A stretch of DNA of 64,000 nucleotides from SBBG01 sp033717875 (GCA_033717875.1 JADDKJ010000002.1:73981-137980), one strand, 5' to 3'; shown: positions 45,337 through 53,913, counted from the stretch's first letter. Notes: generated by a model not told the origin, from the letters alone. Translations and numbers: made by a program.

Positions 45337-45684
45337 ATGATGAAGAACGCCAAAAACACCGCCTTTTCACTTGCCCTGAGCCTGGCGATTCTACCGCTGG
45401 GCGCATGCGCGGTCATGAAAGACAAAAAAGACGGGGACGACACGGGCAAAGAACCATCAACGTCGTCCCTGCTACCTTTCAGTATTGTTTTCGACACCAA
45501 AGGTAATCCGTTTGTTCAGGACGAAAAAGGAAGGCTGATTTCCCCTGAACAAGTCAAATTCCCAATAAAAGACGTAAAAGAAATCGAAAATCTTCATGCC
45601 ATTTCTGTCATGGGTGTTATTGGCTCACACTATTACATCGTAATAATCGGCGGTAATGCTTATAAGATAATGTTGCCGCACTGA
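45337..45684 (+). CDS. Small lipoprotein, unknown function
   Basis: 115 residues. A signal sequence ends in the lipobox LPLGAC, so a lipidated Cys starts the mature protein, followed by a charged linker (MKDKKDGDDTGKEPSTSS) and a compact C-terminal domain (HAISVMGVIGSHYYIVIIGG). GGAG lies upstream of the ATG. It is 48 bases after the FecR-TPR-barrel gene and probably in its operon. No family recognised. Confidence 0.8.
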   Translation: MMKNAKNTAFSLALSLAILPLGACAVMKDKKDGDDTGKEPSTSSLLPFSIVFDTKGNPFVQDEKGRLISPEQVKFPIKDVKEIENLHAISVMGVIGSHYYIVIIGGNAYKIMLPH

Positions 45685-45719
45685 ACCGGAAATCTGCGAG
45701 ACAGCTGCACAGAAATAAA

Positions 45720-45845
45720 GGGCGGGTTAGCATTTTATGCGAACCCGCCAAGCGTGCGAAGCACACAACTCGTTTCAAAGGAGTGCCGTTGGCACGGCTG
45801 GCGGGTGACGGTGCTGGAAAGATCGCCTAACCCACCCTCCATATT
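45720..45845. repeat. TAGGGCGGGTTAG-family repeat, long copy
   Basis: AGGGCGGGTTAGCATTTTAT GCGAACCCGCC at one end, a hairpin GTGCCGTTGGCAC, then GGCTGGCGGGTGACGGTGCT and CGCCTAACCCACCCTCCAT. It resembles the copy at 28831-28929. The stop codon of the BTAD regulator lies within its right end. Confidence 0.72.
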
Positions 45846-48016
45846 TTCTCCACCCCCCTCCCAGTCGCAGGTGACGGCTCAACACCCAATAACGCCGAAA
45901 ACATCGTGCGGCAGCGCTGATACACTCCCAGCGCTTCGACGCGGCGGCCCTGCTGCTGGTAGCAGGCGATGAGGCGCTGATATAGCAGTTCCGCCAGCGG
46001 ATCGGTCTCCAGCCCCTTGCGGTAGCAAGTGATGGCCTGTTCCCAGGCTCCGGCATGCTCGAACTGTCTGCCGAGCTGCTCGACATGACGCAGAAATTTG
46101 CTGCGCAGGCGTTCGCGCAACGGCAGAATCCATGGCTCCCCGGACTCCTTGGCGAGAAAATGTCCCTGATAGAGATCCAGGAACTTTTCGGCGTGGGAGG
46201 TTGAATCCATGTCTTGTGCTTTGCCGGCCAGCCGCTCGAACGCCCAGACATCCACCCAGCAGCGGGACGCATCCAGCGTGATGCAGCCATCGCGCACGAT
46301 GACGGCCTTTTCATCGCCGAGGAACTGGCGCAGACGGTGGAGGGTGGTGCGGAATGCCTGGTGTGCGGCATCACCTTCGGCATCGGGCCAGAGGGCGTCC
46401 ATCAACTGGACTTCGTTCACATCGCGCCCGCCGAAAGCAATCAGCGCTTTCAACAGAGAGAGCGGCTTGCCTTGAGCGGCGCCGCGGGCGTGTAGCGTCT
46501 TGCCTTCCCTGAGCACCGAGAACCGCCCCAAGGTGTAAATCTTCACCGGCCAGGGCCAGTGGTCGCACTCCAGCGGTGGGCAGGGCGGGCGCAAACCATA
46601 CTGGCGAATGATGTCGCGGATATATTCGACTTCGATGCCGTTATCCAGCGCCTTCTTGCACAGCACGGCCATCATGCAGGGACGCCAGCCGGGAATGATC
46701 ATATAGCCTTGCGCCCGGCTCAACGCGAAGGTCTTGCGCAGCAGGACGACGCTGCGCCCGTCGCGCTGCTGAATACAGCAGAACATCGCCTCCAGGATCA
46801 GCGCCATATATTCGAGCCAGCCGCTCTTCATGCCGCGAGCAAGATCGCGCAACTCCTTGACGTGAACGGAAGCCTCACGCCGCCCGCCATACTCGAGCAG
46901 GGCCTGGGCAAGCACGCCATGGCACAACGCCTGCTGAAAGGGTGCATCGACTTCAACCGCGGATGCCAGCGCGGCCTGTGCCTGCTCGACGGCCAGGCGG
47001 AAGTCGCCACGGCAGAGCGACTGCCAGGCTGACAGAAAGCTATGGACGGACACGTCCAGGCGGCGATCACTATCCAGCATTGCGCTCATGTTGCCAAGAA
47101 AACCGCTCGCGGCCTCGAGATTACCCGTGCTCAATGCGCCGCACACGCCTTGGGCATACAAATCGAAATCCATGCCCTGTATACCGGCGACCCGCATCGT
47201 CTCCAACCCTTGGGTCACCGCCTGCGAGCAAGCTTCAGGATCGTTGGCAAACCAGCCAAGCGCCGCCTCGCTTGCGCACCACTCGGCCTGAATCGCCACA
47301 GAGGCTTTTTCAACGTCGGGCTTCATCGCTTCCATGATGTTACCTGCCTTCGCGAATTCACCTTTCCACACATAGTAGCGCGCCAGGCGACTTCCCAATA
47401 CAAGCTGATGATCAAAGCCCAGGCCGCACGACAGCAACCACAACGCGCTCATCTCCCATTTCCTGGTATCTCGATGATGTGGCTGGTGGAGCGTCAGAAC
47501 ACGCAGCATGGCCGCAGTGACACTGGCCTCGACTTCGTGAGAGGGAAAAGCGGGGTGAATACGCACCAGATCATCCAGAACGGCAACCCATGTCGCCAGC
47601 GGCGCATAATCCTTGCGTGCAGCCACGCAGGCATCCACGATACCGGCCCAGGACAGGAATATTCCCGAGACATCCTGCTTCCATTTGAACAGGGCGAAAG
47701 CCTCTTCCAGATCGGCGCGGCTCCGCGCAGGATCGCTGGACAGATGACACATGCCCCGCCAGTAGAGCAGCCACGGCGTTTCTGCCAAAATCGCCCGAGG
47801 AACGCGGCTCAAGCGACCCTCCAGCGTCTGGTGCCGCCCTTGGGAAATCAGCAACGGAGCCTGTTTGATGATGACCTGTGTTACCGTATCCCAGTCATTG
47901 ATCGGCGAAGGCAGGGATTTGGTCTTCTCCGTAACATTGATTCTTGCAACGACAGGCGCATGCTCGACGCCCTCAAGCATGGGGCGACGGGAAATTTTGA
48001 GCAGAGGAGCATCCAT
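45827..48016 (-). CDS. BTAD/SARP-type transcription regulator with MalT-like TPRs
   Basis: 729 residues. The region up to about 460 is helical TPR-like sequence as found in MalT (APLLISQGRHQTLEGRLSRV, WLLYWRGMCHL). An OmpR-type winged helix is at about 485-580 (KIYTLGRFSVLREGKTLHA, KPLSLLKALIAFGGRDVNE). A bacterial transcriptional activation domain follows to the C-terminus (WVDVWAFERL, QLGRQFEHAGAWEQAITCY). Related large regulators carry a STAND ATPase before the TPRs; here it is absent and no P-loop is seen. The start has AAGGA eight bases upstream. The TAG stop is inside a dispersed repeat. A MITE-like element lies 26 bases upstream, where its promoter should be. Target unknown; the convergent FecR-TPR-lipoprotein genes are candidates. 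Confidence 0.85.
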   Translation of the reverse strand: MDAPLLKISRRPMLEGVEHAPVVARINVTEKTKSLPSPINDWDTVTQVIIKQAPLLISQGRHQTLEGRLSRVPRAILAETPWLLYWRGMCHLSSDPARSRADLEEAFALFKWKQDVSGIFLSWAGIVDACVAARKDYAPLATWVAVLDDLVRIHPAFPSHEVEASVTAAMLRVLTLHQPHHRDTRKWEMSALWLLSCGLGFDHQLVLGSRLARYYVWKGEFAKAGNIMEAMKPDVEKASVAIQAEWCASEAALGWFANDPEACSQAVTQGLETMRVAGIQGMDFDLYAQGVCGALSTGNLEAASGFLGNMSAMLDSDRRLDVSVHSFLSAWQSLCRGDFRLAVEQAQAALASAVEVDAPFQQALCHGVLAQALLEYGGRREASVHVKELRDLARGMKSGWLEYMALILEAMFCCIQQRDGRSVVLLRKTFALSRAQGYMIIPGWRPCMMAVLCKKALDNGIEVEYIRDIIRQYGLRPPCPPLECDHWPWPVKIYTLGRFSVLREGKTLHARGAAQGKPLSLLKALIAFGGRDVNEVQLMDALWPDAEGDAAHQAFRTTLHRLRQFLGDEKAVIVRDGCITLDASRCWVDVWAFERLAGKAQDMDSTSHAEKFLDLYQGHFLAKESGEPWILPLRERLRSKFLRHVEQLGRQFEHAGAWEQAITCYRKGLETDPLAELLYQRLIACYQQQGRRVEALGVYQRCRTMFSALLGVEPSPATGRGVEKIWRVG

Positions 48017-48042
48017 TTTTCTGATTCCTTTGTGATCGATTC

Positions 48043-48164
48043 AACCTAAAAACCTCAGTTGGAGCCATAGCGAGAATGACTAAGGCGCTGAAGATGGGCG
48101 ATTTTCTCGCCCAGATTCGGTACATTAGGCATTCGCGGTAGGCTCCAACTGAGGTTTTTAGGTT
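48043..48164. mobile_element. MITE-like element with AACCTAAAAACCTC ends, copy 1
   Basis: 122 bases bounded by inverted repeats AACCTAAAAACCTCAGTTGG and its mirror CCAACTGAGGTTTTTAGGTT. The interior shares GTAGCGAGAATGACTAAGGC and GCGCTGAAGATGGG with the copy at 60585-60767. It has no coding capacity. Confidence 0.85.
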
Positions 48165-48488
48165 CAACCTTGTTCGGGACAGAGACCACTCACCCGATTC
48201 TCTCGAACCAGGCGGACTTCATTGGCCACCGATCTTGAATAACGACATTGTCCCGCCCTTCAACAGAATCATAAAATAAGAAATTCAAGAGGGGAAAAGA
48301 AGGTAATATTGCACTTGGCGGAAGTGACTTATTGCCGGGCGGTATGGCTATGCATCACGATATCAATGGTAGCGTGCTCTGTGCGCACGCTACCATTGAC
48401 GCCTGTAGCCGAAGGTTTTTTTGAGGGGTTTTGGAAAAACGATCAGCTTGGCGAGTTACCAACCCGCCCTACATTTGATCCAAGAAAG
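48165..48488. other. Intergenic region with a strong hairpin
   Basis: No gene seen. A 14-bp perfect stem (CAATGGTAGCGTGC at 48364-48377, mirrored at 48384-48397) is followed at some distance by TTTTTTT (48416-48422). A degenerate TAGGGCGGGTTAG-type end (ACCAACCCGCCCTACATTT) lies at about 48460-48477. Confidence 0.5.
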
Positions 48489-50966
48489 TCAGCGGCGAAA
48501 GTTTGCGTCTGTTGCCCACGGCGACTCCAGAAGCCAGCGCTCGAATTCCTCGATGGGCATGGGACGACTGATGAAATAACCCTGGGCCACATCACAGTTC
48601 AGCCCCTCCAGCAAATCATAGGCGCTTTTGTCTTCAACGCCTTCCGCAACGACCCTGAGGCCGATATTGTGCGCCAGATCGATCGTGGAGCGAACGATCA
48701 CCGCGTCGCTCTCATCCACGGCCATGCCCATGACGAATGACTTGTCGATTTTCAGCTCATGGACAGGCAATTGCTTGAGATAGGCCAGCGAGGAATAACC
48801 CGTACCGAAATCGTCGATGGACAACCCCACGCCCATCTCGCGCAAACCGCCAAGCACTGTCAGGGCGCGGGCCGGATCCGCCATCATGGCGGTTTCGGTG
48901 ATTTCGAAACAGAGCCGGGACGACTGTGTGCGCATGTCCTGCAAAAGCGATGCAAGGACTTTGGGGAATTGGCTGTCCAGTAGATTGCGCGCCGACAGAT
49001 TAACGGCGATGGTCAGCGTCAAACCTGCATCGTGCCACTTCCGGCATTGTTCGACGGCTGCCCTCACCACCCACTCCGTGAGAGGATTGATCAAACCGAC
49101 TTGCTCCGCCAGGGGGATGAATCCATCGGGGAACATCAAGCCATAACGGGGATGACGCCATCTGACCAGCGCCTCGGCGCCGATCACCCGGCCGGTCGAC
49201 AGGGAAATCTTGGGCTGATAATAAAGAATGAGGTCATTGTGCTCGATAGCGGCGCGCAATTCTCCCATGAGAGAGAGATTGCGCAGGCTGTGCTGGTCCT
49301 TGGTCGGGTCGTAAATCGCATACCCCAGATTGCCGCGCTTGGCGACATACATCGCCACATCGGCGTGCCGCATCAGAGCGCCTTCGTCGCGGCCGTGATC
49401 GGGGAACATCGCGATGCCAAAACTCGCCCCGACATGCAACGAATGCTCCTCGATAACAAACGGCTCCTCCAGAACGGCCGCGAGTTTCTGCGCAATGGCG
49501 ATCGCCTGATCGAGCTCCACCGCCGGCAATACCATGGCGAACTCGTCCCCCCCCAGCCGTGCGATGGTATCCGACTCGCGCAGTGCGCCGCTCAGCCTCT
49601 GCGCCACCTGCTGCAAAATGAGATCGCCGTTCTGATGGCCGAGGGTATCGTTGATTTCCTTGAAGCGGTCAAGATCGGTCAGCACCAGGGCCAGTTGCGC
49701 TCCGTCGCGGCTGGCGCGCAGTATGGCCTGGCTGACCCGGTCCGAGAACAATGTGCGATTCGGCAAAGCAGTCAGCGCGTCGTGCAACGCTTGATACTCC
49801 AGCGCCGCCATCTGCTCTTTGCGTTCGGTGATATCACTGACAATGCCGATGAAGCGGCGCTGCCCGCCCAGCCGCATCTCGCTCACCGCGATGTCGATGG
49901 GGAACGTCGAACCATTCTTGCGTATGCCGATGACTTCACGCCGGGCGCCGATGATGCGCGCCTTGCCGGTATGCACGTAATTCTCGAGATATTCGTCGTG
50001 CATGCTCCGGTAAGGTTCGGGCATGAGCTTCTTGACGTTCTGGCCGACCAACTCGCTGGAAGCGTAACCGAACATCTTCTCGGCGGCCGGGTTAAGCGAT
50101 TCGATAACGCCATGCTCATCAATGGTGATGATGGTATCCACCACATTATCCATCACCGCCCGGATGCGGGTCTCGTAAGCCTGCAAATCATCCTGCATGC
50201 GGTTGAAAACATCCGCCACATCACCCAGCTCATCCTTGCGCAGCGCGAGCAGCCGGGCATTGCGGTCTCCCTGACCGGCCCGGACGATGGCGCTACGCAA
50301 GCTGCCGATCGGGCGCAGCACACTCATGCGCAGCGAGCTCCACAGCGCCACGCCAAGAAACATCACCAGCAGACTTCCGGCCCCCCAGAGGTAATAGCGC
50401 ATTTCCCGGATGCGCGCCTCGCCGCTCTCGGTGGAAACCATCAGCTTCAAAACGCCGCGCAGGGGCTCATTTTCGTATCCATGACACGCCAGGCACTCGG
50501 TTTTCGCGGCTATCGGCGCCAGCACCGTCATTGCCTCGGCATCGCGAGCGATCACAAACTGACCCTGCAATGCTTTCTGAAAAATGTCTGGAGGGGGTGG
50601 GATGGGATCGCGGGGCAGCGTGGCCGCACGCTGGAAGCGCGGCACGTTCAGATAACGATTGACCTGCTCCACCGTGGCGAGATCGGTAAACGCCTCCCGG
50701 CCGTCGCGGCGCAATACCTCGATGTCAATGATACCGGCCGTCCCGTGCATGCGATCCAGCCACTCGCGGGCGAGGGTACCCTGGCCGTTCAGCATCAATG
50801 TTTGCAGGCTGGCGAGCAAGGTCTTGGCGTGGGTTTGCGCCTGTTCTTTTTCCTCCTCGTAAATCGCCGCGGTCAATTGCCGTTGCAACCAGAGACCGGC
50901 GACGACCATCAGGCAAAGCAGCACGCCGGAAATAACCACCGCAAGACGAGTGCCGAGACTCCTCAT
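48489..50966 (-). CDS. GGDEF-EAL protein with periplasmic c-type haem sensor and PAS domain
   Basis: 825 residues. Membrane helix at about 8-27, periplasmic domain to about 190 containing TECLACHGYE, a CxxCH covalent haem site as in DUF3365/Tll0287-type sensors, then a second helix (LWGAGSLLVMFLGVALWSSL), HAMP (about 212-265), PAS (about 265-385; NVVDTIITIDEHGVIESLNP), GGDEF (about 395-560, intact RLGGDEFAMVLP) and EAL (about 570-815, GAEALVRWRHPRYG, DDFGTGYSSLAYL). Both catalytic motifs are intact. It is the last gene of a run with cytochrome c and two beta-propeller proteins, 37 bases after the preceding stop. Haem attachment would need the ccm operon located just upstream. Likely senses redox state, oxygen or NO and alters c-di-GMP. 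Confidence 0.94.
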   Translation of the reverse strand: MRSLGTRLAVVISGVLLCLMVVAGLWLQRQLTAAIYEEEKEQAQTHAKTLLASLQTLMLNGQGTLAREWLDRMHGTAGIIDIEVLRRDGREAFTDLATVEQVNRYLNVPRFQRAATLPRDPIPPPPDIFQKALQGQFVIARDAEAMTVLAPIAAKTECLACHGYENEPLRGVLKLMVSTESGEARIREMRYYLWGAGSLLVMFLGVALWSSLRMSVLRPIGSLRSAIVRAGQGDRNARLLALRKDELGDVADVFNRMQDDLQAYETRIRAVMDNVVDTIITIDEHGVIESLNPAAEKMFGYASSELVGQNVKKLMPEPYRSMHDEYLENYVHTGKARIIGARREVIGIRKNGSTFPIDIAVSEMRLGGQRRFIGIVSDITERKEQMAALEYQALHDALTALPNRTLFSDRVSQAILRASRDGAQLALVLTDLDRFKEINDTLGHQNGDLILQQVAQRLSGALRESDTIARLGGDEFAMVLPAVELDQAIAIAQKLAAVLEEPFVIEEHSLHVGASFGIAMFPDHGRDEGALMRHADVAMYVAKRGNLGYAIYDPTKDQHSLRNLSLMGELRAAIEHNDLILYYQPKISLSTGRVIGAEALVRWRHPRYGLMFPDGFIPLAEQVGLINPLTEWVVRAAVEQCRKWHDAGLTLTIAVNLSARNLLDSQFPKVLASLLQDMRTQSSRLCFEITETAMMADPARALTVLGGLREMGVGLSIDDFGTGYSSLAYLKQLPVHELKIDKSFVMGMAVDESDAVIVRSTIDLAHNIGLRVVAEGVEDKSAYDLLEGLNCDVAQGYFISRPMPIEEFERWLLESPWATDANFRR

Positions 50967-51003
50967 GCCTGTATCCCGGCGCTCAGGTTATCCATGGCGG
51001 CTC

Positions 51004-52224
51004 TTACTTCATTTGTGCGGCGATATGGGCTACCCCGCCGAAGCTGCCTATCCACATGCTGCCATCGGCCGCATGCGCCATGGAAAATACGTTGTCCGCA
51101 TACAGGCCGTCGGCGGTGGTCATCACGGTGAAACTCTTGCCATCGTCATTGAGCCGCGCCAGGCCATGGTTGGTGCCCGCCCATAATTTGCCCTGCGGAT
51201 CCAGATACAGCATGAAGATGTGATTGGCCGGTAAACCATCCGCCGTGGTGAAATTACGCCATGTCTTGCCGTCGAAACGCGCCAGCCCCGCGCCCCAGGT
51301 GCCGCACCACACCACGCCCTGCCGATCGACCTTGAGCGAGATGATGTAGTTCGGATTGTAAGCCACGTTCACGTCCTGCAATCCTTGCTCGGCCTTCTGC
51401 TGTGCGTGATGCGAGGAAGATTTGGCGGGGTCGTTGGTGGACTGTATCGCGTCGCGTACCGCCTCGAAGGGTGCGCCCAGCCCTTCCTCGTGCTGCCAGT
51501 TCTGCCACTGACCGTCCTTGTAACGCGCCAAGCCATCCTCGGTGGCGAACCACATCTCGCCGTTCTTGCCTTCCTCGACACCATACACCCACGGGTTGGG
51601 CAGGCCGCCCTTGGTGTTTTCGACGGTAAAGGTTTCCCATTTCGTCGGGTCTGTCAGCAATCCACCCTTGACGCGGTTCGCGCCGGACCAGGTAGCGATC
51701 CACGCATCGCCGTTGGATGCCTTGGTTACATCATAGACGAACTGATCGGCCAGACCGTCGGGAATATTGAGATTTCTCCATTTGTCGGCCTTGGGATCGT
51801 AGATCGACAACCCGCCGCCGTAGGTCCCGGCGAGAACCTGGTCACCCAGCTTGCTGACATGAAAAACGCCGTTGGAAAGCAGACCTTTGACCTTGTTATC
51901 GAAGATGCGGAAATTGTCGGTGCTCGAATCGTAACGGATGACGCCGCCGGACGTGGCGATCCAGATGATGTTGCCATCGGCGTACATGCTTTTCACGTTG
52001 CGGTTGCCGACGCGAAAGTGGGTGAATTTGCCATTCCCGGCGATGGCGGGATGATTCGCCGGCGTCTGCGCCGCGACGGCGGTACTGACTCCGCCGGAAC
52101 CCGTCGCGGTTTCCGCCTTGCCGCCGGTCTGTTTCTGACCCAAGGCAAAGGCGCCCGCCACCAGGCCGCCACCCACCAGCGTCAGCACCGCCCATCCTTT
52201 GTAATCGAGTTTCACGTTAACCAC
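51004..52224 (-). CDS. Periplasmic two-component-regulator-type beta-propeller protein
   Basis: 406 residues. A single N-terminal hydrophobic segment (WAVLTLVGGGLVAGAFALG) acts as signal or anchor. The rest is a run of propeller repeats with motifs such as IWIATSGGVIRYD, VLAGTYGGGLSIYD, MWFATEDGLARYKD, VWCGTWGAGLARFDG, LWAGTNHGLARLND and MWIGSFGGVAHI, typical of the Reg_prop sensor repeats of hybrid two-component systems. Here the propeller stands alone with no kinase. Its start overlaps the stop of the preceding propeller gene by 8 bases. Confidence 0.88.
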   Translation of the reverse strand: MVNVKLDYKGWAVLTLVGGGLVAGAFALGQKQTGGKAETATGSGGVSTAVAAQTPANHPAIAGNGKFTHFRVGNRNVKSMYADGNIIWIATSGGVIRYDSSTDNFRIFDNKVKGLLSNGVFHVSKLGDQVLAGTYGGGLSIYDPKADKWRNLNIPDGLADQFVYDVTKASNGDAWIATWSGANRVKGGLLTDPTKWETFTVENTKGGLPNPWVYGVEEGKNGEMWFATEDGLARYKDGQWQNWQHEEGLGAPFEAVRDAIQSTNDPAKSSSHHAQQKAEQGLQDVNVAYNPNYIISLKVDRQGVVWCGTWGAGLARFDGKTWRNFTTADGLPANHIFMLYLDPQGKLWAGTNHGLARLNDDGKSFTVMTTADGLYADNVFSMAHAADGSMWIGSFGGVAHIAAQMK

Positions 52225-53569
52225 CCGCCTTCGTTTGTTCCTTAGGGTATCCTATCCGCACCACCCCGCCTCTTGAGCCCGCCCATACTTCGCCATCCGG
52301 CGTCGCCGCCAGCGCATAGACGTTGTCATTTATCAGACCGTCCTTGCGGGTGTAAGTGCGCCAACTCTTGCCGTCATAGCGTGTCAAACCACGGTCGGTG
52401 CCAAACCAGAACACACCCTCCTTGTCCTGGGCGATGCTGAACACCACATTGCTCGCCAGGCCATCGCTTGTGGTGTAGCTGCTCCAGCGCGTACCGTCGA
52501 AGCGGCTCACGCCACCGCCCCAAGTGCCCGCCCATACCGTATTGTCACGGGCAATATGGATGCAAAAAACGTAATTCGGATTGTACGTCGGCTTGCCATC
52601 CACCATCACCGTCAAGTCATGACGTGAACGCGTTCCCAGCCCGGTGTTGGGGCTCGCCGGCAAACCTTCGCTGTTCGGCGCACCCAAGCCGTCGTTATGC
52701 GTCCAGGTTGCCCACTTCTGGCCGTCGAACATCGCCACACCGCCCTCGGTACCGAACCATATCCGGTCCTGGGCATCGACACCGATGCCGTACACCCACT
52801 CGTTGGGCAATTCCTTGACATAGGTCGTGAATTCGCCGCTGCGGGTATCGACGCGGTTGACACCATACCAGGTGCCTATCCACAACGTGCCGTCCTTCTG
52901 TTCGCCAAACGAGTACACCCAATAGTCCGCCAAGCCGTGCATGGGGAAAAACGTCTTCCATTTGCCGTCCTTGTAGCGCGATGCCCCGCCGCCGTTGGTG
53001 CCGAACCATTTGTGGCCCTTGCCGTCGACGAAGATGTCGAAGACATACTCGTTGGCCAGTCCTTCCTTGCGGGTAAAGGTATCGCGCACGTCGCGGCTGA
53101 CCAGATCAACCTCATGCACGCCGATCGATGTGCCTACCCAGATGCTGTTTTTCCCCGGCTCGACCGCCAGCGACCGCACATATATATCGTCACCGACACC
53201 GAAAGTCTCCAGCACGCGCGGTTCGTTGGCGGCCGTTGTTTCTCTCAACAGATCTCTGGCCGCCGGCGACTGGGCGGCATTGGCCTGACCGGCCGACTTG
53301 GCAGACGCGGTTTCCTCCGCGTTCGAACAAGCCGAGACGGCCAGCACCGCGAACAGAACCGCACACAGAGGAAGGCGCACCAAGAACGCCGGAAGTAAAG
53401 TCGCCTGGGCGAGCGAATTTCGCGCCGAGACAAGGAAGGCGGCGCGAAAAAATCCGAGGCGTATCCGCTGCGATACGTTGAGGATTTTTTCGCGTCGTCT
53501 GACGCCGTCGCAGGCCGAAAGGTGCCGTCCAGGCGACTTTACTTCCGGCGTTCTTGGTATACATCGCAT
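52217..53569 (-). CDS. Beta-propeller lipoprotein with an in-frame element behind its start
   Basis: 450 residues as read. From Val64 (GTG, 53380) comes a lipoprotein signal (RLPLCAVLFAVLAVSAC, lipobox Cys) and then Reg_prop-type repeats: IWVGTSIGVHEVD, KWFGTNGGGASRYKDG, LWIGTWYGVNRVD, IWFGTEGGVAMFDG, VWAGTWGGGVSRFDG, FWFGTDRGLTRYDG, VWAGSRGGVVRIG. The first 63 codons lie almost wholly in a 180-bp palindromic element. Removing the element joins ATGCGATGTAT to GCGCCTTCC and gives MRCMRLPLCAVLF in frame. The ATG at 53569 shares a base with the cytochrome c stop (TGATG), so coupled initiation is likely. Alternative start: GTG 53380. Partner of the neighbouring propeller protein. Confidence 0.85.
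   Translation of the reverse strand: MRCIPRTPEVKSPGRHLSACDGVRRREKILNVSQRIRLGFFRAAFLVSARNSLAQATLLPAFLVRLPLCAVLFAVLAVSACSNAEETASAKSAGQANAAQSPAARDLLRETTAANEPRVLETFGVGDDIYVRSLAVEPGKNSIWVGTSIGVHEVDLVSRDVRDTFTRKEGLANEYVFDIFVDGKGHKWFGTNGGGASRYKDGKWKTFFPMHGLADYWVYSFGEQKDGTLWIGTWYGVNRVDTRSGEFTTYVKELPNEWVYGIGVDAQDRIWFGTEGGVAMFDGQKWATWTHNDGLGAPNSEGLPASPNTGLGTRSRHDLTVMVDGKPTYNPNYVFCIHIARDNTVWAGTWGGGVSRFDGTRWSSYTTSDGLASNVVFSIAQDKEGVFWFGTDRGLTRYDGKSWRTYTRKDGLINDNVYALAATPDGEVWAGSRGGVVRIGYPKEQTKAGG
53379..53558. mobile_element. MITE-like element at the 5' end of the propeller lipoprotein gene
   Basis: Perfect 29-bp inverted ends (CCAAGAACGCCGGAAGTAAA GTCGCCTGG at 53380-53408, mirrored at 53529-53557), plus an inner palindrome around CGCGAAAAAATCC/GGATTTTTTCGCG. 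About 180 bp, which is 60 codons, so the downstream frame is kept. No clear target-site duplication. Confidence 0.85.
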
Positions 53570-53913
53570 CAGCGGAATGTTCTCAGATAGGCGATGACAT
53601 CAAGGATTTCCTGATCGGTAAGCAACCCTTTGTAAGCAGGCATCACGCTGATGCCGTCACGGATACTGACTAGCAGCGCCGTATCCGGCTTGAACATCCG
53701 CTCGCGGCGCGCGAAATCGGGCGTACCGGGCATGGTGCTCACCCCGTCATCGCCGTGACAACTGGAACAATGCGTCGCATAGATCTTTCCGCCATTGCCC
53801 GGATCGGCAGCATGAACCGTGCCACTTGCCACCAGCAACAAACTGGCGCCAGCGAGGGCGCCGGCCAGTCTCCACATCGATGGAAGCACATTTGAAATAA
53901 CAAGATAGCGCAT
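53569..53913 (-). CDS. Periplasmic class I cytochrome c
   Basis: 114 residues from MRYLVISNVLPSMWRLAGAL, a signal peptide ending near TVHAADPGNG. Haem is bound at CSSCHGDDGV (CxxCH), with a distal Met likely in GISVMPAYKG, then the C-terminal helix LTDQEILDVIAYLRTF. GGAGG lies nine bases before this ATG; the longer open frame to 54009 lacks one. It leads the run propeller-propeller-haem sensor. Probable small electron carrier or redox signal for that system. Confidence 0.92.
   Translation of the reverse strand: MRYLVISNVLPSMWRLAGALAGASLLLVASGTVHAADPGNGGKIYATHCSSCHGDDGVSTMPGTPDFARRERMFKPDTALLVSIRDGISVMPAYKGLLTDQEILDVIAYLRTFR

Noticed and set aside
49032..51131. A 699-codon open frame antisense to the haem-sensor GGDEF-EAL gene
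   Set aside because: Typical GC-rich shadow frame, rich in His, Gln and Arg, with no recognisable domain.
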